A DNA stretch of 64,000 bases from Streptomyces sp. TRM68367 (GCF_014495685.1 NZ_JACTVI010000007.1:1-64000), one strand, 5' to 3'. Shown: positions 44,692-53,423, counted from the first letter of the stretch. Translations and numbers: made by a program. The notes: generated by a model not told the origin, from the letters alone.

Positions 44692-44975
44692 GCGGCGCCG
44701 TACTGGGGGGGCGAACCGGGTCGGTCGTACGGGGTCGGTCGTACGTGGACGGCGCGTTCGCCCGCGGCTATGTCGTCGGCGGCGCTGTTGCCGCGGCGGG
44801 CCGTGGTGATGCCCCAGGCGGCGACGAGGACGGCCAGCCCGGCAGCGGCCGCCACCGCGCGCGGACGCCACGAGGGGCGGTTCCCGGGCCCGTTGGCCCC
44901 GGAGGCACCGGGTTCCCGGTCACCGGTCCGGGAGTTGCCGGCCGACTGGCGGGTCAGCGCCCGCACCGCACGCCA
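44685..44975 (-). pseudogene. C-terminal fragment with one membrane segment, unknown
   Basis: The frame reads RPSWRPRAVAAAAGLAVLVA followed by AWGITTARRGNSAADDIAAG and ends PPQYGAAY. It has no start and continues from the acyltransferase-like fragment after a frame change. It overlaps the end of the SDR gene on the other strand by seven bases. Confidence 0.4.
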
Positions 44976-45168
44976 GGGGTGCCCAGCGGTGCTTCCAGGC
45001 ACGCGCCGAGGGAGCCGCGAGCGCGAGCGCGGCGCCGAGCAGCAGGCCGAAGGCGCGGGTGTCGCTGCCGAAGTAGGCGCGGGAGCTGTCCTCACCGGGC
45101 TGGTGGACCAGCGCCATCGCGATGAGGGACGCGATCGCCGCCGCCAGGACGACGGCGAGGCCTTGTCC
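44976..45168 (-). pseudogene. Acyltransferase-3 (OafA-like) membrane fragment
   Basis: IASLIAMALVHQPGEDSSRA then YFGSDTRAFGLLLGAALALA is the mid-protein signature of acyltransferase-3 family membrane proteins (Y-F-x-S-D-T-R-A). It is joined directly to an LCP fragment upstream. Neither end of the acyltransferase is present. Confidence 0.65.
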
Positions 45169-45443
45169 GTGGTGATGGCGCTGGTGACGTCGTCGAGCAG
45201 CTGGTACGAGTGGACGGGGTCCGTCAGCACGTCGGTGGAGCGTATCTGGGTGAGCAGGGCCTTCATGAAGGTCCGCTGGAGCTCGATGCGGCCGAGGTCG
45301 CTGCCGTCGCCGATGCCGTGCCGGGTGCGTACGAGTCCCAGGGCCTGTTCACCGTTCAGGCGCTGCCAGCCCTTGGAGAGGTGGGCGTGGCTGTCGGGAT
45401 CGTCGATGTTCTGCGGGACGTTGACCCGGACCCCGCCGAGCAC
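45166..45443 (-). pseudogene. LytR-CpsA-Psr (LCP) family internal fragment
   Basis: GGVRVNVPQNIDDPDSHAHL, GEQALGLVRTRHGIGDGSDL and GRIELQRTFMKALLTQIRS cover the core of an LCP phosphotransferase, including the conserved R-x-R-H and D-x-x-R motifs. Both ends are missing. LCP enzymes attach polymers to peptidoglycan; this piece cannot. Confidence 0.75.
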
Positions 45444-45468
45444 TCGTTCGGTGCACGGGCCCCGGGGT

Positions 45469-46167
45469 TCAGCCCGTGCCCGGTGTCGTGTGGGACTCCA
45501 GGGCGGCGCGGGTGTCGTTGCCGTAGACGCCGGTCTCGTCGCCGCGGACGCCGTACCAGAGTTGGAAGCGGGCCACCGCGTCGGTGAGGACGGCGTCGTA
45601 GCGGCCGCTGGTGGAGCCGTTGTCGTAGACGTTCGGGACGCGCAGCAGACGTTCCTGGAGCGCGGTCACCTCTGGGCCGGTGTCTCCCTCGCGGAGGGTG
45701 CCGGCCCCGTCGGGGTCGGCCGGGCCCGTGGGGGCGGGGTCGGCCGGGGCTGCCGCGGACGGCGGCGGGGCCGGTGCCGCCTTGTCGCCCTTGTCGTCCG
45801 CCCGGCCGGGCAGCAGGAGGGCGCCGCCGAAGCCGATCACCGCGGCCGCGGCCACGGCCACCGCGACGGCGGCACGCCGCGGCCCGGATCGGTTTCCGGC
45901 GGTGCGGTCCGGGGCCCGCGCCGGCCTTCCGGCTCCCGTCGCAACCGGGGGCAGTTCCTGTGTCGCGGCCTCGGAGCCGGGCGGCGGATCCGGCAGCGCG
46001 ACCGTGTCGTAGCCACCAGGGGTGATGTCACGGCCACCGACGCCGGGAGGCAGTGGCAGGTCCTTCAGCAGTTCCGCGAGCGCGTCGGTGCGGCGGGGCC
46101 GCAGAACGCGCACAGGTTCGAGTACCGGGCCGTGCTGCGGCTGCCCGGGGTCGGACGGTGTCGACAC
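45469..46167 (-). CDS. Membrane-anchored peptidoglycan-binding-domain protein
   Basis: A 232-residue protein. A Pro-rich cytoplasmic N-terminus (residues 1-100) contains ALAELLKDLPLPPGVGGRDI. One membrane segment (AAVAVAVAAAAVIGFGGALL) and a Pro/Ala linker follow. The C-terminal peptidoglycan-binding-1 module is LREGDTGPEVTALQERLLRV plus AVLTDAVARFQLWYGV. GTG at 46167 follows AAGGAG. Such proteins often accompany RNA-polymerase sigma or envelope-stress genes; here it sits upstream of the LCP remnant. Confidence 0.82.
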   Translation of the reverse strand: MSTPSDPGQPQHGPVLEPVRVLRPRRTDALAELLKDLPLPPGVGGRDITPGGYDTVALPDPPPGSEAATQELPPVATGAGRPARAPDRTAGNRSGPRRAAVAVAVAAAAVIGFGGALLLPGRADDKGDKAAPAPPPSAAAPADPAPTGPADPDGAGTLREGDTGPEVTALQERLLRVPNVYDNGSTSGRYDAVLTDAVARFQLWYGVRGDETGVYGNDTRAALESHTTPGTG

Positions 46168-46258
46168 GCTGCTCTCCTTGCGTCCCTTGCGTGGGCTGGG
46201 CCCATCCCCGACGAGTGATACGGGCCGGCGCCCCCCGGGAGTTCACCGGCACCGCGCC

Positions 46259-46273
46259 AGTGCACTCAGTTCC
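46259..46273. promoter_or_regulatory. TetR operator copy 1 (imperfect)
   Basis: AGTGCACTCAGTTCC, on the other strand GGAACTGAGTGCACT. It shares ACTGAGTGC with two better copies at 46285 and 47117. It lies in the gap between the peptidoglycan-binding gene and the TetR gene. Confidence 0.5.
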
Positions 46274-46284
46274 GCGGCGGGAGA

Positions 46285-46296
46285 GCACTGAGTGCC
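46285..46296. promoter_or_regulatory. TetR operator copy 2
   Basis: GCACTGAGTGCC, a near-perfect palindrome with arms GCACT and AGTGC around a central G. It is 33 bases upstream of the TetR start codon and fits autoregulation. Confidence 0.65.
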
Positions 46297-46328
46297 ATCG
46301 CGGCCGGTCGGATGCTACGTTCCCGTTC

Positions 46329-47093
46329 ATGAGCTCCGGCAGCGCGGCGCCCCGTCGCGGTGAGAAGGCGCAGGCGGCCGCGGTGAAGCCGCCCATGCGG
46401 GACGCGCTGGTCGCGGCGGCCTTCCGGCTGTTCCTCGAGCGGGGCTACGAGCAGACCACCGTCGACGACATCGTGGCCCTCGCCGGGGTCGGGCGGCGGT
46501 CGTTCTTCCGGTACTTCCCGTCCAAGGAGGACGTGGTCTTCCCTGACCACGAGCGGTGCCTGGCCGACATGACGGCCTTCCTCGCCGCGAGCGGGGGCGA
46601 ACACGAACCGGTGCAGCGGGTGTGCGACGCGGCCCGGCTCGTGCTGCGGATGTACGCCGAGAACCCGTCGTTCTCCGTGCAGCGCTACCGACTCACCAAG
46701 AAGGTGCCGGGGCTGCGCGCGTACGAGTTGTCGGTGGTGTGGCGCTACGAGCGGGCCCTCGCCGAGTACCTGCGCGGGTGCTTCGCCGGCCGCCGGGACG
46801 GAACCCTCCAGGCCGATGTCATCGCGGCCGCGGTGGTCGCCGCGCACAACAACGCGCTGCGCTCCTGGCTGCGTTCGGACGGGAAGGACGACGCGAGCGC
46901 GGCGGTGGACCACGCGCTGGGCTATGTGCAGGCCCGCTTCGGCGCCGCTTCCGCGCCTGCGGCGGACGCGCAGGCGGAGGAGGACGTGGTGGTGCTCGTG
47001 TCGCGGCGCGGAGCGCCCCTGTGGCGAGTGGTGCAGGAGATCGAGTCCACGCTCGGCCGCCCCGGAGGCGGGCACGAGAACTCCCCACAGTGA
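46329..47093 (+). CDS. TetR-family regulator
   Basis: A 254-residue TetR protein. The helix-turn-helix is MRDALVAAAFRLFLERGYEQ then TTVDDIVALAGVGRRSFFRY, ending FPSKEDVVF. The C-terminal domain includes NPSFSVQRYRLTKKVPGLRA and YVQARFGAAS. It has a longer tail (after about residue 205) than typical members. Copies of GCACTGAGTGCC occur before it and before the next gene, which suggests it represses itself and the DUF35 gene. The ATG at 46329 was used; a later Met (MRDAL) is possible. Confidence 0.85.
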   Translation: MSSGSAAPRRGEKAQAAAVKPPMRDALVAAAFRLFLERGYEQTTVDDIVALAGVGRRSFFRYFPSKEDVVFPDHERCLADMTAFLAASGGEHEPVQRVCDAARLVLRMYAENPSFSVQRYRLTKKVPGLRAYELSVVWRYERALAEYLRGCFAGRRDGTLQADVIAAAVVAAHNNALRSWLRSDGKDDASAAVDHALGYVQARFGAASAPAADAQAEEDVVVLVSRRGAPLWRVVQEIESTLGRPGGGHENSPQ

Positions 47094-47116
47094 GGGTACG
47101 GAGTGCCTTTACTAGT

Positions 47117-47129
47117 GGCACTGAGTGCC
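47117..47129. promoter_or_regulatory. TetR operator copy 3, before the DUF35 gene
   Basis: GGCACTGAGTGCC, a perfect palindrome around a central G, 77 bases upstream of the DUF35 start. A further half site GAGTGCC lies at 47101. The same core occurs before the TetR gene. Confidence 0.7.
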
Positions 47130-47205
47130 ATACGCTGAGCATGTGCACGGTGGCACGGCGAACCGCGCACGTGGGATTCCGGCCGAGTGCAGGGAGTTGA
47201 CCAGC

Positions 47206-47625
47206 GTGTACCACCACACAGGAACCGCCGCTCGGCAGGCAGCCGGCTCCGCGACGGGCGTGCTCGACCCCGGCGCAGGCGCCCCGGGCTCGGAGGCCAT
47301 CCTCTTCCAGCGCTGCACCTGGTGCGGCACCGCCATGTACCACCGGCTGCTGTGCCCGGTCTGCCGGGGCAGCGAGCTGCGCACCGAGCACAGCCAGGGC
47401 ACCGGCACGGTGCGCCACTCCACGGTGGTGCACCGCAACACCCCGGCCGCACGCAACGTGTCCCTGGTCGAGATGGCCGAGGGGTTCGTCGTACGCGGCC
47501 GGGTCATGGGCCCGCCCATCGGCATCAACAGCGGGGACCCGGTCCGGCTGTCCACGGCCAAGGACCCGGTACGCGCCGAGCCGGTCTTCCAGCTCGTCGA
47601 CGAGCCGTACCGCGCCTGGAGCTGA
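47206..47625 (+). CDS. DUF35 Zn-ribbon / OB-fold protein
   Basis: A 139-residue protein with a four-cysteine rubredoxin-like zinc ribbon (RCTWCGTAMYHRLLCPVCRG, C-x2-C...C-x2-C) followed by an OB-fold (TGTVRHSTVVHRN, ARNVSLVEMAEGFVVRGRVM). DUF35 proteins partner thiolase-like or hydratase enzymes; ChsH2 in steroid side-chain cleavage is an example. No thiolase adjoins it, but a FadA6-like thiolase is 10 kb away. GTG at 47206 follows AGGGAG. Control by the adjacent TetR is inferred from the shared palindrome. Confidence 0.8.
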   Translation: MYHHTGTAARQAAGSATGVLDPGAGAPGSEAILFQRCTWCGTAMYHRLLCPVCRGSELRTEHSQGTGTVRHSTVVHRNTPAARNVSLVEMAEGFVVRGRVMGPPIGINSGDPVRLSTAKDPVRAEPVFQLVDEPYRAWS

Positions 47626-47634
47626 CGGCCTGAA

Positions 47635-48796
47635 TCAGTAGGCGCCCGGTATCAGCGCGTCGGTGCGGACCGGGCCTCCCGTCTCGAAGCTCCGGTTGGC
47701 GGCCAGGCCCACGGCCAGGGCGAGCGCGCCGTCGCGTTCGGTGGCCGTCGGGTGGGACGCCGCCGGTTCGGTCGGCCCTGCGGAACCGGCCGGCCGTGCG
47801 GGGCCGGCGGGGCCGAACAGCGCGTTGAGCGTGCGCGGGTCGCCGCCGCCGTGGTCCTCGTGGGCGACCTCGAGCCGGACGTCCCGGGGCGGCTGCCCCA
47901 GGGGACGCACGGTGAGGCGGGCGCCGCCCGCGTGCTCCGCGGTCGTGTCCCCGTGCACGGCGCCGTACGCCGAGGTGACCCGGGTCAGCGGCGGCTGCCA
48001 GCGGCTCTCCTCGACCTCCAGTTCCAGCCGGCCGGCGCTGCCGTTGAACATGACCCGGTAGCCCTCCCACGGCGAGTAGGCGGTCAGGTGGTACGTCATC
48101 GTCGCGCCGCCCACGTACCGCACGAGCACCGCCATGTCGTCCTCGATGCTTACGGGGCCGTCGAAGACGGTCACGTAGGGAGCCGTCGTCGCCCTCGGCG
48201 TCGAGGTACAGGGCGCGCAGCGTGTCGTTGGCGGCGAGGTCCAGGGCGAAGGGGTCGTCGGCGGCGGGGGCGGCGCCGTGGGCGCGGTCGTAGTCCCGGC
48301 GCAGTCCGTGGCGTTCGCCCGCGGCGCGGCCGCAGAAGCCGAGCCGTCCGTAGCCGAAGGCCTCCTGCGGTACGTCGGCGAGCCACCAGTTGACCAGGTC
48401 GAAGTGGTGGGACGACTTGCCGGTCCCCCGGACGGTGTGGAGGATGCGGGCGCAGCGCTCGGCGTCGACGGTCATCGGCTTCTCGGTGACCACCCGGCAG
48501 CCCGCCTGCAGGGCCGAGACGATGTAGCGGTCGTGTGCGGCGTCGACGGTGGTGACGACGACCTCGTCGATGTCCTCCTTGGCCAGCATGTCCGTGAAGC
48601 GGTCGGGCTCCCGCTCGGTCGCGGCGGGCGCGCCGGCCCCGGTGAGCAGCCGGTTGTGGAAGGCCATGCGGGTCGGGTTGGGGTCGCACAGCGCGGCGAC
48701 GACGTGGCCGGGGCGTTCGGCGAGGCCCCGGGTGAACAGCTGGGCACGGTGGCCGGTGCCGACGACGGCTGCACGCAGGCGGGAAGTACGGCTCAT
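47635..48796 (-). pseudogene. Gfo/Idh/MocA-family oxidoreductase, frameshifted
   Basis: ATG at 48796 gives the Rossmann start RLRAAVVGTGHRAQLFTRGL and the family motif RVVTEKPMTVDAERCARIL. Then KSSHHFDLVNWWLADVPQEA follows. Near 48175-48195 the frame changes, with a small loss, to VSIEDDMAVLVRYVGGATMT and YHLTAYSPWEGYRVMFNGSA, and the protein ends at 47635. An intact relative of the superfamily is at 55722-56921, but the two differ. Confidence 0.8.
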
Positions 48797-49214
48797 GGAG
48801 GTGGCCTTTCCCGCCGCCGGACCGTCCACTCCGCCGGGTCGGGGCCCTTCTGAAACGGTTCAGCGAGGAGGCCGGGCGCGTCCGGCACATCCGGTTCGCC
48901 GGACCATGCCGTGGGCCTGCTGTTCGGCGCCCCGGCCGTGGCCGTCCTCCTGTTCCGCGAGGACCGGCGGGACTTCGGCGAGGAGGGTGGCGGGCGTTCC
49001 TGGCGGCGGCCAACCCAACACGATCGAGTTAAAGCTGTCTGGCCCCTCCTGAGCCCTCAAGCTCCCGGCGCCTCGGCCACTCCGCGACCACCTGAACCGA
49101 CGAGATCGCCCGCACACTGAACACCGCCACCTTCCGCCCCGTATGAAAGTAGGGCACTCAACTGCCTGAGCGCCCCGCGATGTTGACCGCGCTGCACGGG
49201 TTCGGGAGCCATGC
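48797..49214. other. Intergenic stretch with a possible membrane-protein scrap
   Basis: About 420 bases. On the plus strand near 48905-48990, VGLLFGAPAVAVLLFREDRR reads like the end of a permease, with no start. The remainder should contain the promoter of the protease gene at 49215. Confidence 0.35.
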
Positions 49215-50588
49215 ATGAGGCACGCACGACGACGGGTCGTCCGGCGAGTGACACGGCTGGCTGCCGTCGGCGGACTCCTCCTGGGAGGAGTGATGGTCAC
49301 ACGCGCCGTGGCGAGCGAGCCGCCCGACGCGTCCGCCGTCCCGCGCACGACCGCCGCGACCGGCGACAACGGCCCCGGCATGGGCGCCGACCTCATGGAA
49401 CGGCTCGGCACCTCGCGTACGGCGGGCAGCTGGATGGACGCCGACGGGAAGCCGGTCGTCGCGGTCACCGACGAGGAGTCCGCCACCGAGGTCCAGCGGG
49501 CGGGTGCGAAGGCGCAGATGGTCGAGCACAGCATGCGTGAGCTCAAGTCGGCCACGAAGACGCTGCGTTCGGCGCCCCGGGTGGCGGGGACGGCGTGGAT
49601 GATGGACTACAGGACCAACGAGATCGTGGTCCGCGGCGACAGCACCGTCTCGGCGGCCGACTGGTCGCGGATGACCGACCTCGCGCACGACATCGGCGCC
49701 TTCGTCCGCATGGAGCGCACCGAGGGCACCTTCACCACCCGCATCAACGGCGCGCAGCCGATCCTGTCGACCGCCGGGCGCTGCTCGGCCGGCTTCAACG
49801 TGACCGACGGCCGCAGCGACTTCATCCTCACGGCAGGGCACTGCGGCCCCAACGGCTCCGTGTGGTTCGCCGACAACGGCGGCCGGCAGCAGGTGGGGCC
49901 GACGATCAAGGGGAGCTTCCCCGGCGACGACTACTCCCTGGTGAAGTACGACAGCGGCCGGGCGGGCGAGGGCGCCGACGTCGTGTCGGTCGGTGGCGGC
50001 AAGGGCGTGCGGATCACCGGAGTCGGTGATGCGTCGGTCGGACAGCGGGTGTTCCGCAGCGGCAGCACGAGCGGGCTCCGCGACGGCGAGGTGACCTCGG
50101 TCGACGCCACGGTGAACTACCCCGAGGGCACGGTCAGCGGCCTCATCGAGACGAACGTGTGCGCCGAACCCGGCGACAGCGGCGGTCCGATGTTCGCCAA
50201 CGGGATCGCGCTCGGGGTGACATCGGGCGGCAGCGGGGACTGCACGCAGGGCGGTACGACGTTCTTCCAGCCGGTGCCGAAGGCGCTCACCGACCTGGGC
50301 GTCAAGCTCATCGTGTCGGCGCCGGCCAGCTCGGGCGAGAAGGGCGGGTCCGCGCCGCCCACGCAGGGCGCCGCGGCGCCGGGTGACGCCTCGCCGGGTT
50401 CCTCGGCCCCCTCAGCGGGCGGCACGACCGGTGAGACGCTGCTGGCCAGCCTCTCCGACCCCCGGAACATCGGCCCCGGGCTGCTGGTGATGGGCGGCAG
50501 CATGGTGGCTCTGGTGGCCGCGCGCTGGATCCGCGCGGAGCAGGACCGCAAGGCGTACCGGCGGTACTACTCGGCGACCTGGGGCTGA
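49215..50588 (+). CDS. S1E-type (streptogrisin-like) serine protease with C-terminal membrane anchor
   Basis: A 457-residue protein. An N-terminal signal region (RLAAVGGLLLGGVMVTRAVA) leads to an alpha-lytic-type prodomain (about residues 60-185). The protease domain has catalytic His in FILTAGHCG, Asp in GDDYSLVKYD and Ser in CAEPGDSGGPMF. After the protease come a Pro/Gly/Ser linker and one membrane segment (GPGLLVMGGSMVALVAARWI) with a basic cytoplasmic tail RAEQDRKAYRRYYSATWG. Most streptogrisins are freely secreted, so the C-terminal anchor is unusual and would hold the protease at the cell surface. The ATG at 49215 gives a twin-Arg-rich start (RRRVVRRVTR). Confidence 0.87.
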   Translation: MRHARRRVVRRVTRLAAVGGLLLGGVMVTRAVASEPPDASAVPRTTAATGDNGPGMGADLMERLGTSRTAGSWMDADGKPVVAVTDEESATEVQRAGAKAQMVEHSMRELKSATKTLRSAPRVAGTAWMMDYRTNEIVVRGDSTVSAADWSRMTDLAHDIGAFVRMERTEGTFTTRINGAQPILSTAGRCSAGFNVTDGRSDFILTAGHCGPNGSVWFADNGGRQQVGPTIKGSFPGDDYSLVKYDSGRAGEGADVVSVGGGKGVRITGVGDASVGQRVFRSGSTSGLRDGEVTSVDATVNYPEGTVSGLIETNVCAEPGDSGGPMFANGIALGVTSGGSGDCTQGGTTFFQPVPKALTDLGVKLIVSAPASSGEKGGSAPPTQGAAAPGDASPGSSAPSAGGTTGETLLASLSDPRNIGPGLLVMGGSMVALVAARWIRAEQDRKAYRRYYSATWG

Positions 50589-50767
50589 CCGGTCGTCCCG
50601 GCGTCGGCGGCGCGGAGGCTCGGGAGGCACCTCAGCGCTGCCGGTGCCGGGCACTGCGCGGTCGCGGGGGCGGGCGGGCAGACGCACAAGCGCCCGTGGC
50701 ATGACGTGACCCGGCCCGCAGCCTGCCGATCGGCCGTGCCGAGGTCGGTGTGAGAAAGGGCACCCGT

Positions 50768-50787
50768 CCGGAAGGGCACCCTTCCGG
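50768..50787. terminator. Hairpin terminator between convergent genes
   Basis: CCGGAAGGG then a two-base CA loop then CCCTTCCGG, a perfect nine-pair stem. It lies between the protease gene and the convergent small gene at 50826, so it can serve both strands. There is no long U tract, as usual in Streptomyces. Confidence 0.6.
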
Positions 50788-50825
50788 TCAGGTCAGCGGG
50801 AACAAGGCGGCGAGGCGCGGAGCGC

Positions 50826-51011
50826 TCAGGCGGCCTTGTCCGGGTGCGGGGCCGCGGTGGCCCACTCCATGACGAGCCGCTGGTACTCTTCGCGCTGCTC
50901 GACGCTCAGTGTCCCGCCCGCCCGGCGCCACAGCGCCCGGATCTCCTCGTTGACCTCGGCTGCCGATCGCTCGGTAGGGGGTTCAACAGTGGTGGACATG
51001 GTGTGAAGCAT
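50826..51011 (-). CDS. Small hypothetical protein
   Basis: A 61-residue charged protein containing STTVEPPTERSAAEVNEEIR and TLSVEQREEYQRLVMEWATA, helical in appearance. The ATG at 51011 is chosen over one at 50999 because GGAG precedes it at a suitable distance. No family recognised. It is the convergent neighbour of the protease. Confidence 0.6.
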   Translation of the reverse strand: MLHTMSTTVEPPTERSAAEVNEEIRALWRRAGGTLSVEQREEYQRLVMEWATAAPHPDKAA

Positions 51012-51111
51012 ACGGCTCCGCAGGTGAAGGTGATGTGAGCAATGGCGAACAATTCGGACCTTCCGGACCGTGTTGCTGATCACGTCCATCTCCCAGGGGA
51101 GATCACGGAGT

Positions 51112-52278
51112 TCACGCCCGCGCGGTGCCCAGCACCAGCACCTGGATCGCCAGGACGGCAGCGCCGCGCGCCCAGTCGTGAAAGTCGGACACCTTGGTCT
51201 CCAGATCGAGCGGTGCGGCCAGCGGATGCCGATTGACCCGGATCGCCTCCTCCACCGCCTTGGCGGCCACGTCCATCAGGCCGACCCCCTCCCCGGCGAG
51301 CAGGATCTTCTGCGGCAGGACGAAGTTGGAGATCTGTGCCACCAGCGTGCCCAGGGCACGGGCGGCCTCGTCGACGACGCGGGCGGGCATGGGGTCGTCC
51401 TCGGCGGCGAGGGCGAGGATCTCGTCATAAGGCAGATCGCGGCCCGTGGCGGCGCGGATCTGGTAGCAGATGCTGGGGATCGTCAGCAGCGAGACGGCAC
51501 TGCCCCGCCGGCCGTCGGGGGTGAGCGGACCGTCGGGACTGAGGATCCAGTGGCGGCCGAAGCCCCGGTCCTCCTCCGCGTACGGCACCCGCTCGCCGCC
51601 CAGGACCAGGCCGTAGCCGATGCCGGCGCCGATGGTGAGGACGACGAAGCGGTCCAGGCCCCGGCCGGCGCCGAACCAGCTCTCGGCCTCGACGAGGGCG
51701 GCGACATCGTTCTCGACGACCACCGGCAGCCCGGTGCGCTGCTCCACGAGGCGGGCCAGCGGGACGTCCCGCCACTGCAGGAACGGTGACTCGTCGACCA
51801 CGGCACGGTCCTGGACCAGGCCGCCCACGCCGATGCCGATGCCGGCCAGCCGCGGGTGGCCGCGGGTCAGCTCGGTGGTCATCTCTGCCAGCAGGTCGGC
51901 GACCTCGTCCGGGTCGTGCGAGGTCAGGGGACGGTCGTAGCGGGCGACGATGTCGCTCCTGAGGGTGGTGACGACGCCGTACACCATGTCTTCGGTGATC
52001 TTGAAGCCGAGGAAGGAGCGGGAGTCGGCGACCACGTCCAACGGCAGCGAGGGGCGGCCCTGGCGCACCTCGCCCGGGGGGCCGGCCTCGGGCACCTCCA
52101 CCAGCAGGCCGGACTCGATCAGCGGCTTGGTCAGCCGGGTGAGGCTGCCGGCCGAGAGGTCCAGGCGCCGGGCCAGCTCGGTGCGCGACAGCGGTCCGTG
52201 GACGAGCACCTCGATCGCCACCGAGCGTTCGCCGGGGCTGAGCGGGAGCCAGCTGGCGGCACCTGCGGCCATGGACAT
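51112..52278 (-). CDS. ROK-family transcriptional regulator of the adjacent sugar operon
   Basis: A 388-residue NagC/XylR-type protein. The N-terminal winged helix is GPLSRTELARRLDLSAGSLT. The ROK domain includes LAGIGIGVGGLVQDRAVVDE, GLPVVVENDVAALVEAESWF and FVVLTIGAGIGYGLVLGGER. Where ROK proteins bind zinc with C-x-C-G-x-x-G-C-x-E, this one reads TPDGRRGSAV, so the zinc cysteines are gone. The N-terminal phosphate-binding D-x-G-x-T is also not conserved. It is therefore a pure regulator, not a sugar kinase. It is divergent from the ABC operon at 52440, with two repeated sites in between. Confidence 0.87.
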   Translation of the reverse strand: MSMAAGAASWLPLSPGERSVAIEVLVHGPLSRTELARRLDLSAGSLTRLTKPLIESGLLVEVPEAGPPGEVRQGRPSLPLDVVADSRSFLGFKITEDMVYGVVTTLRSDIVARYDRPLTSHDPDEVADLLAEMTTELTRGHPRLAGIGIGVGGLVQDRAVVDESPFLQWRDVPLARLVEQRTGLPVVVENDVAALVEAESWFGAGRGLDRFVVLTIGAGIGYGLVLGGERVPYAEEDRGFGRHWILSPDGPLTPDGRRGSAVSLLTIPSICYQIRAATGRDLPYDEILALAAEDDPMPARVVDEAARALGTLVAQISNFVLPQKILLAGEGVGLMDVAAKAVEEAIRVNRHPLAAPLDLETKVSDFHDWARGAAVLAIQVLVLGTARA

Positions 52279-52291
52279 CGACCTCCCTCAT

Positions 52292-52311
52292 GATTCCTTT
52301 CGCACTGAAAC
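52292..52311. promoter_or_regulatory. ROK operator, copy 1
   Basis: GATTCCTTTCGCACTGAAAC, 13 bases upstream of the ROK start codon. Its pattern GATTC(C)TTTCGCA-x-x-x-AAA repeats at 52378. The position over the ROK ribosome-binding region fits autoregulation. Confidence 0.6.
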
Positions 52312-52377
52312 CAACATGGCCACTGTAGGACGAAACCTGCCGCTCGGAAAAGATGATTGCAGGCCTCTTGACGCATT

Positions 52378-52397
52378 GATTCTTTCGCATCAAAAGT
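52378..52397. promoter_or_regulatory. ROK operator, copy 2, and ABC-operon promoter
   Basis: GATTCTTTCGCATCAAAAGT, a direct repeat of the site at 52292 apart from one missing base. A candidate -35 TTGACG lies at 52368-52373 just upstream, so the site falls between -35 and -10 of the ABC operon starting at 52440, ideal for repression. Confidence 0.62.
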
Positions 52398-52439
52398 AAG
52401 TGGCCCGAGGATGAGCCGCCGCACGCGAGGGAGTCTCCG

Positions 52440-53405
52440 ATGACCATCGCCTCCAGCAGCCCACCGTCGCGTCTGCCCCTGGGCGGCGCCACCGGGGCGC
52501 AGAGCCGACAGAAGACAGGCCGGTCGACGGCCGGTGAGAACCAGGGCGACGGACGCCTCGCCGCGGTGTTCATCGCACCCGCCCTGCTGGGCTTCCTGGT
52601 CTTCCTGCTCTGGCCGACGCTGCGGGGCATCTACCTGAGCTTCACCGACTTCAACCTGCTGACGCCGGAGAAGTGGGTGGGTCTGGACAACTACGTCCGG
52701 ATGGTCAACGACCCGATCTTCTGGAACTCGCTCTGGGTCACCGTCGAGTACGTGGTCCTCAACATCGGCGTGCAGACGGTCGCGGCCCTGGCCATCGCCG
52801 TGCTGCTCCAGCGGCTGACGCAGTCGTCGGTGCTGCGCGGGGTCGTGCTCACGCCGTATCTGATGTCGAACGTCGTCGCCGGCATCGTCTGGCTGTGGAT
52901 CCTCGACACCCAGCTCGGCATCGGCAACGAGATCATCTCGGGCCTCGGTTTCGGCCGCATCCCGTTCCTGGCCGACGAGACCTGGGCGATCCCGACGATC
53001 GCCCTGATCAACGTCTGGCGGCACGTCGGCTACACCGCGCTGCTGCTGTTCGCGGGCCTCATGGCCATCCCGAACGACATGTACGAGGCCGCGAAGGTGG
53101 ATGGTGCGAGCGAGTGGCGGATGTTCTGGCGGATCACGATGCCGCTGCTGCGGCCGGTGCTGGCGGTCGTGCTGATCATGACGGTGATCGGGTCGTTCCA
53201 GGTGTTCGACACGGTCGCCGTGACGACTGCGGGCGGACCGGCCAACGCCACCAACGTGCTGCAGTTCTACATCTACGGCGCCGCCTTCGGCCGCTTCCAG
53301 TTCGGCTACGCCTCCGCGATGTCCGTGGCCCTGCTCGTGGTGCTGAGCGCGATCACCGTCCTCCAGTACCGGCTCACCCGGGCCGGCCAGACCGACCTCG
53401 GCTGA
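52440..53405 (+). CDS. Carbohydrate ABC transporter permease (MalF-like)
   Basis: A 321-residue inner-membrane permease with six segments. The first starts at VFIAPALLGFLVFLLWPTLR. The EAA loop that contacts the ATPase is YEAAKVDGASEWRMFWRITM then PLLRPVL. It is first in a four-gene operon with a second permease 18 bases on, a lipoprotein receptor and a dehydrogenase. No ATPase gene is present, and in Streptomyces such carbohydrate importers usually share MsiK. The ATG at 52440 follows GGGAG. The sugar is unknown. Confidence 0.9.
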   Translation: MTIASSSPPSRLPLGGATGAQSRQKTGRSTAGENQGDGRLAAVFIAPALLGFLVFLLWPTLRGIYLSFTDFNLLTPEKWVGLDNYVRMVNDPIFWNSLWVTVEYVVLNIGVQTVAALAIAVLLQRLTQSSVLRGVVLTPYLMSNVVAGIVWLWILDTQLGIGNEIISGLGFGRIPFLADETWAIPTIALINVWRHVGYTALLLFAGLMAIPNDMYEAAKVDGASEWRMFWRITMPLLRPVLAVVLIMTVIGSFQVFDTVAVTTAGGPANATNVLQFYIYGAAFGRFQFGYASAMSVALLVVLSAITVLQYRLTRAGQTDLG

Positions 53406-53423
53406 CGGAAGGGAGACGCCGAC

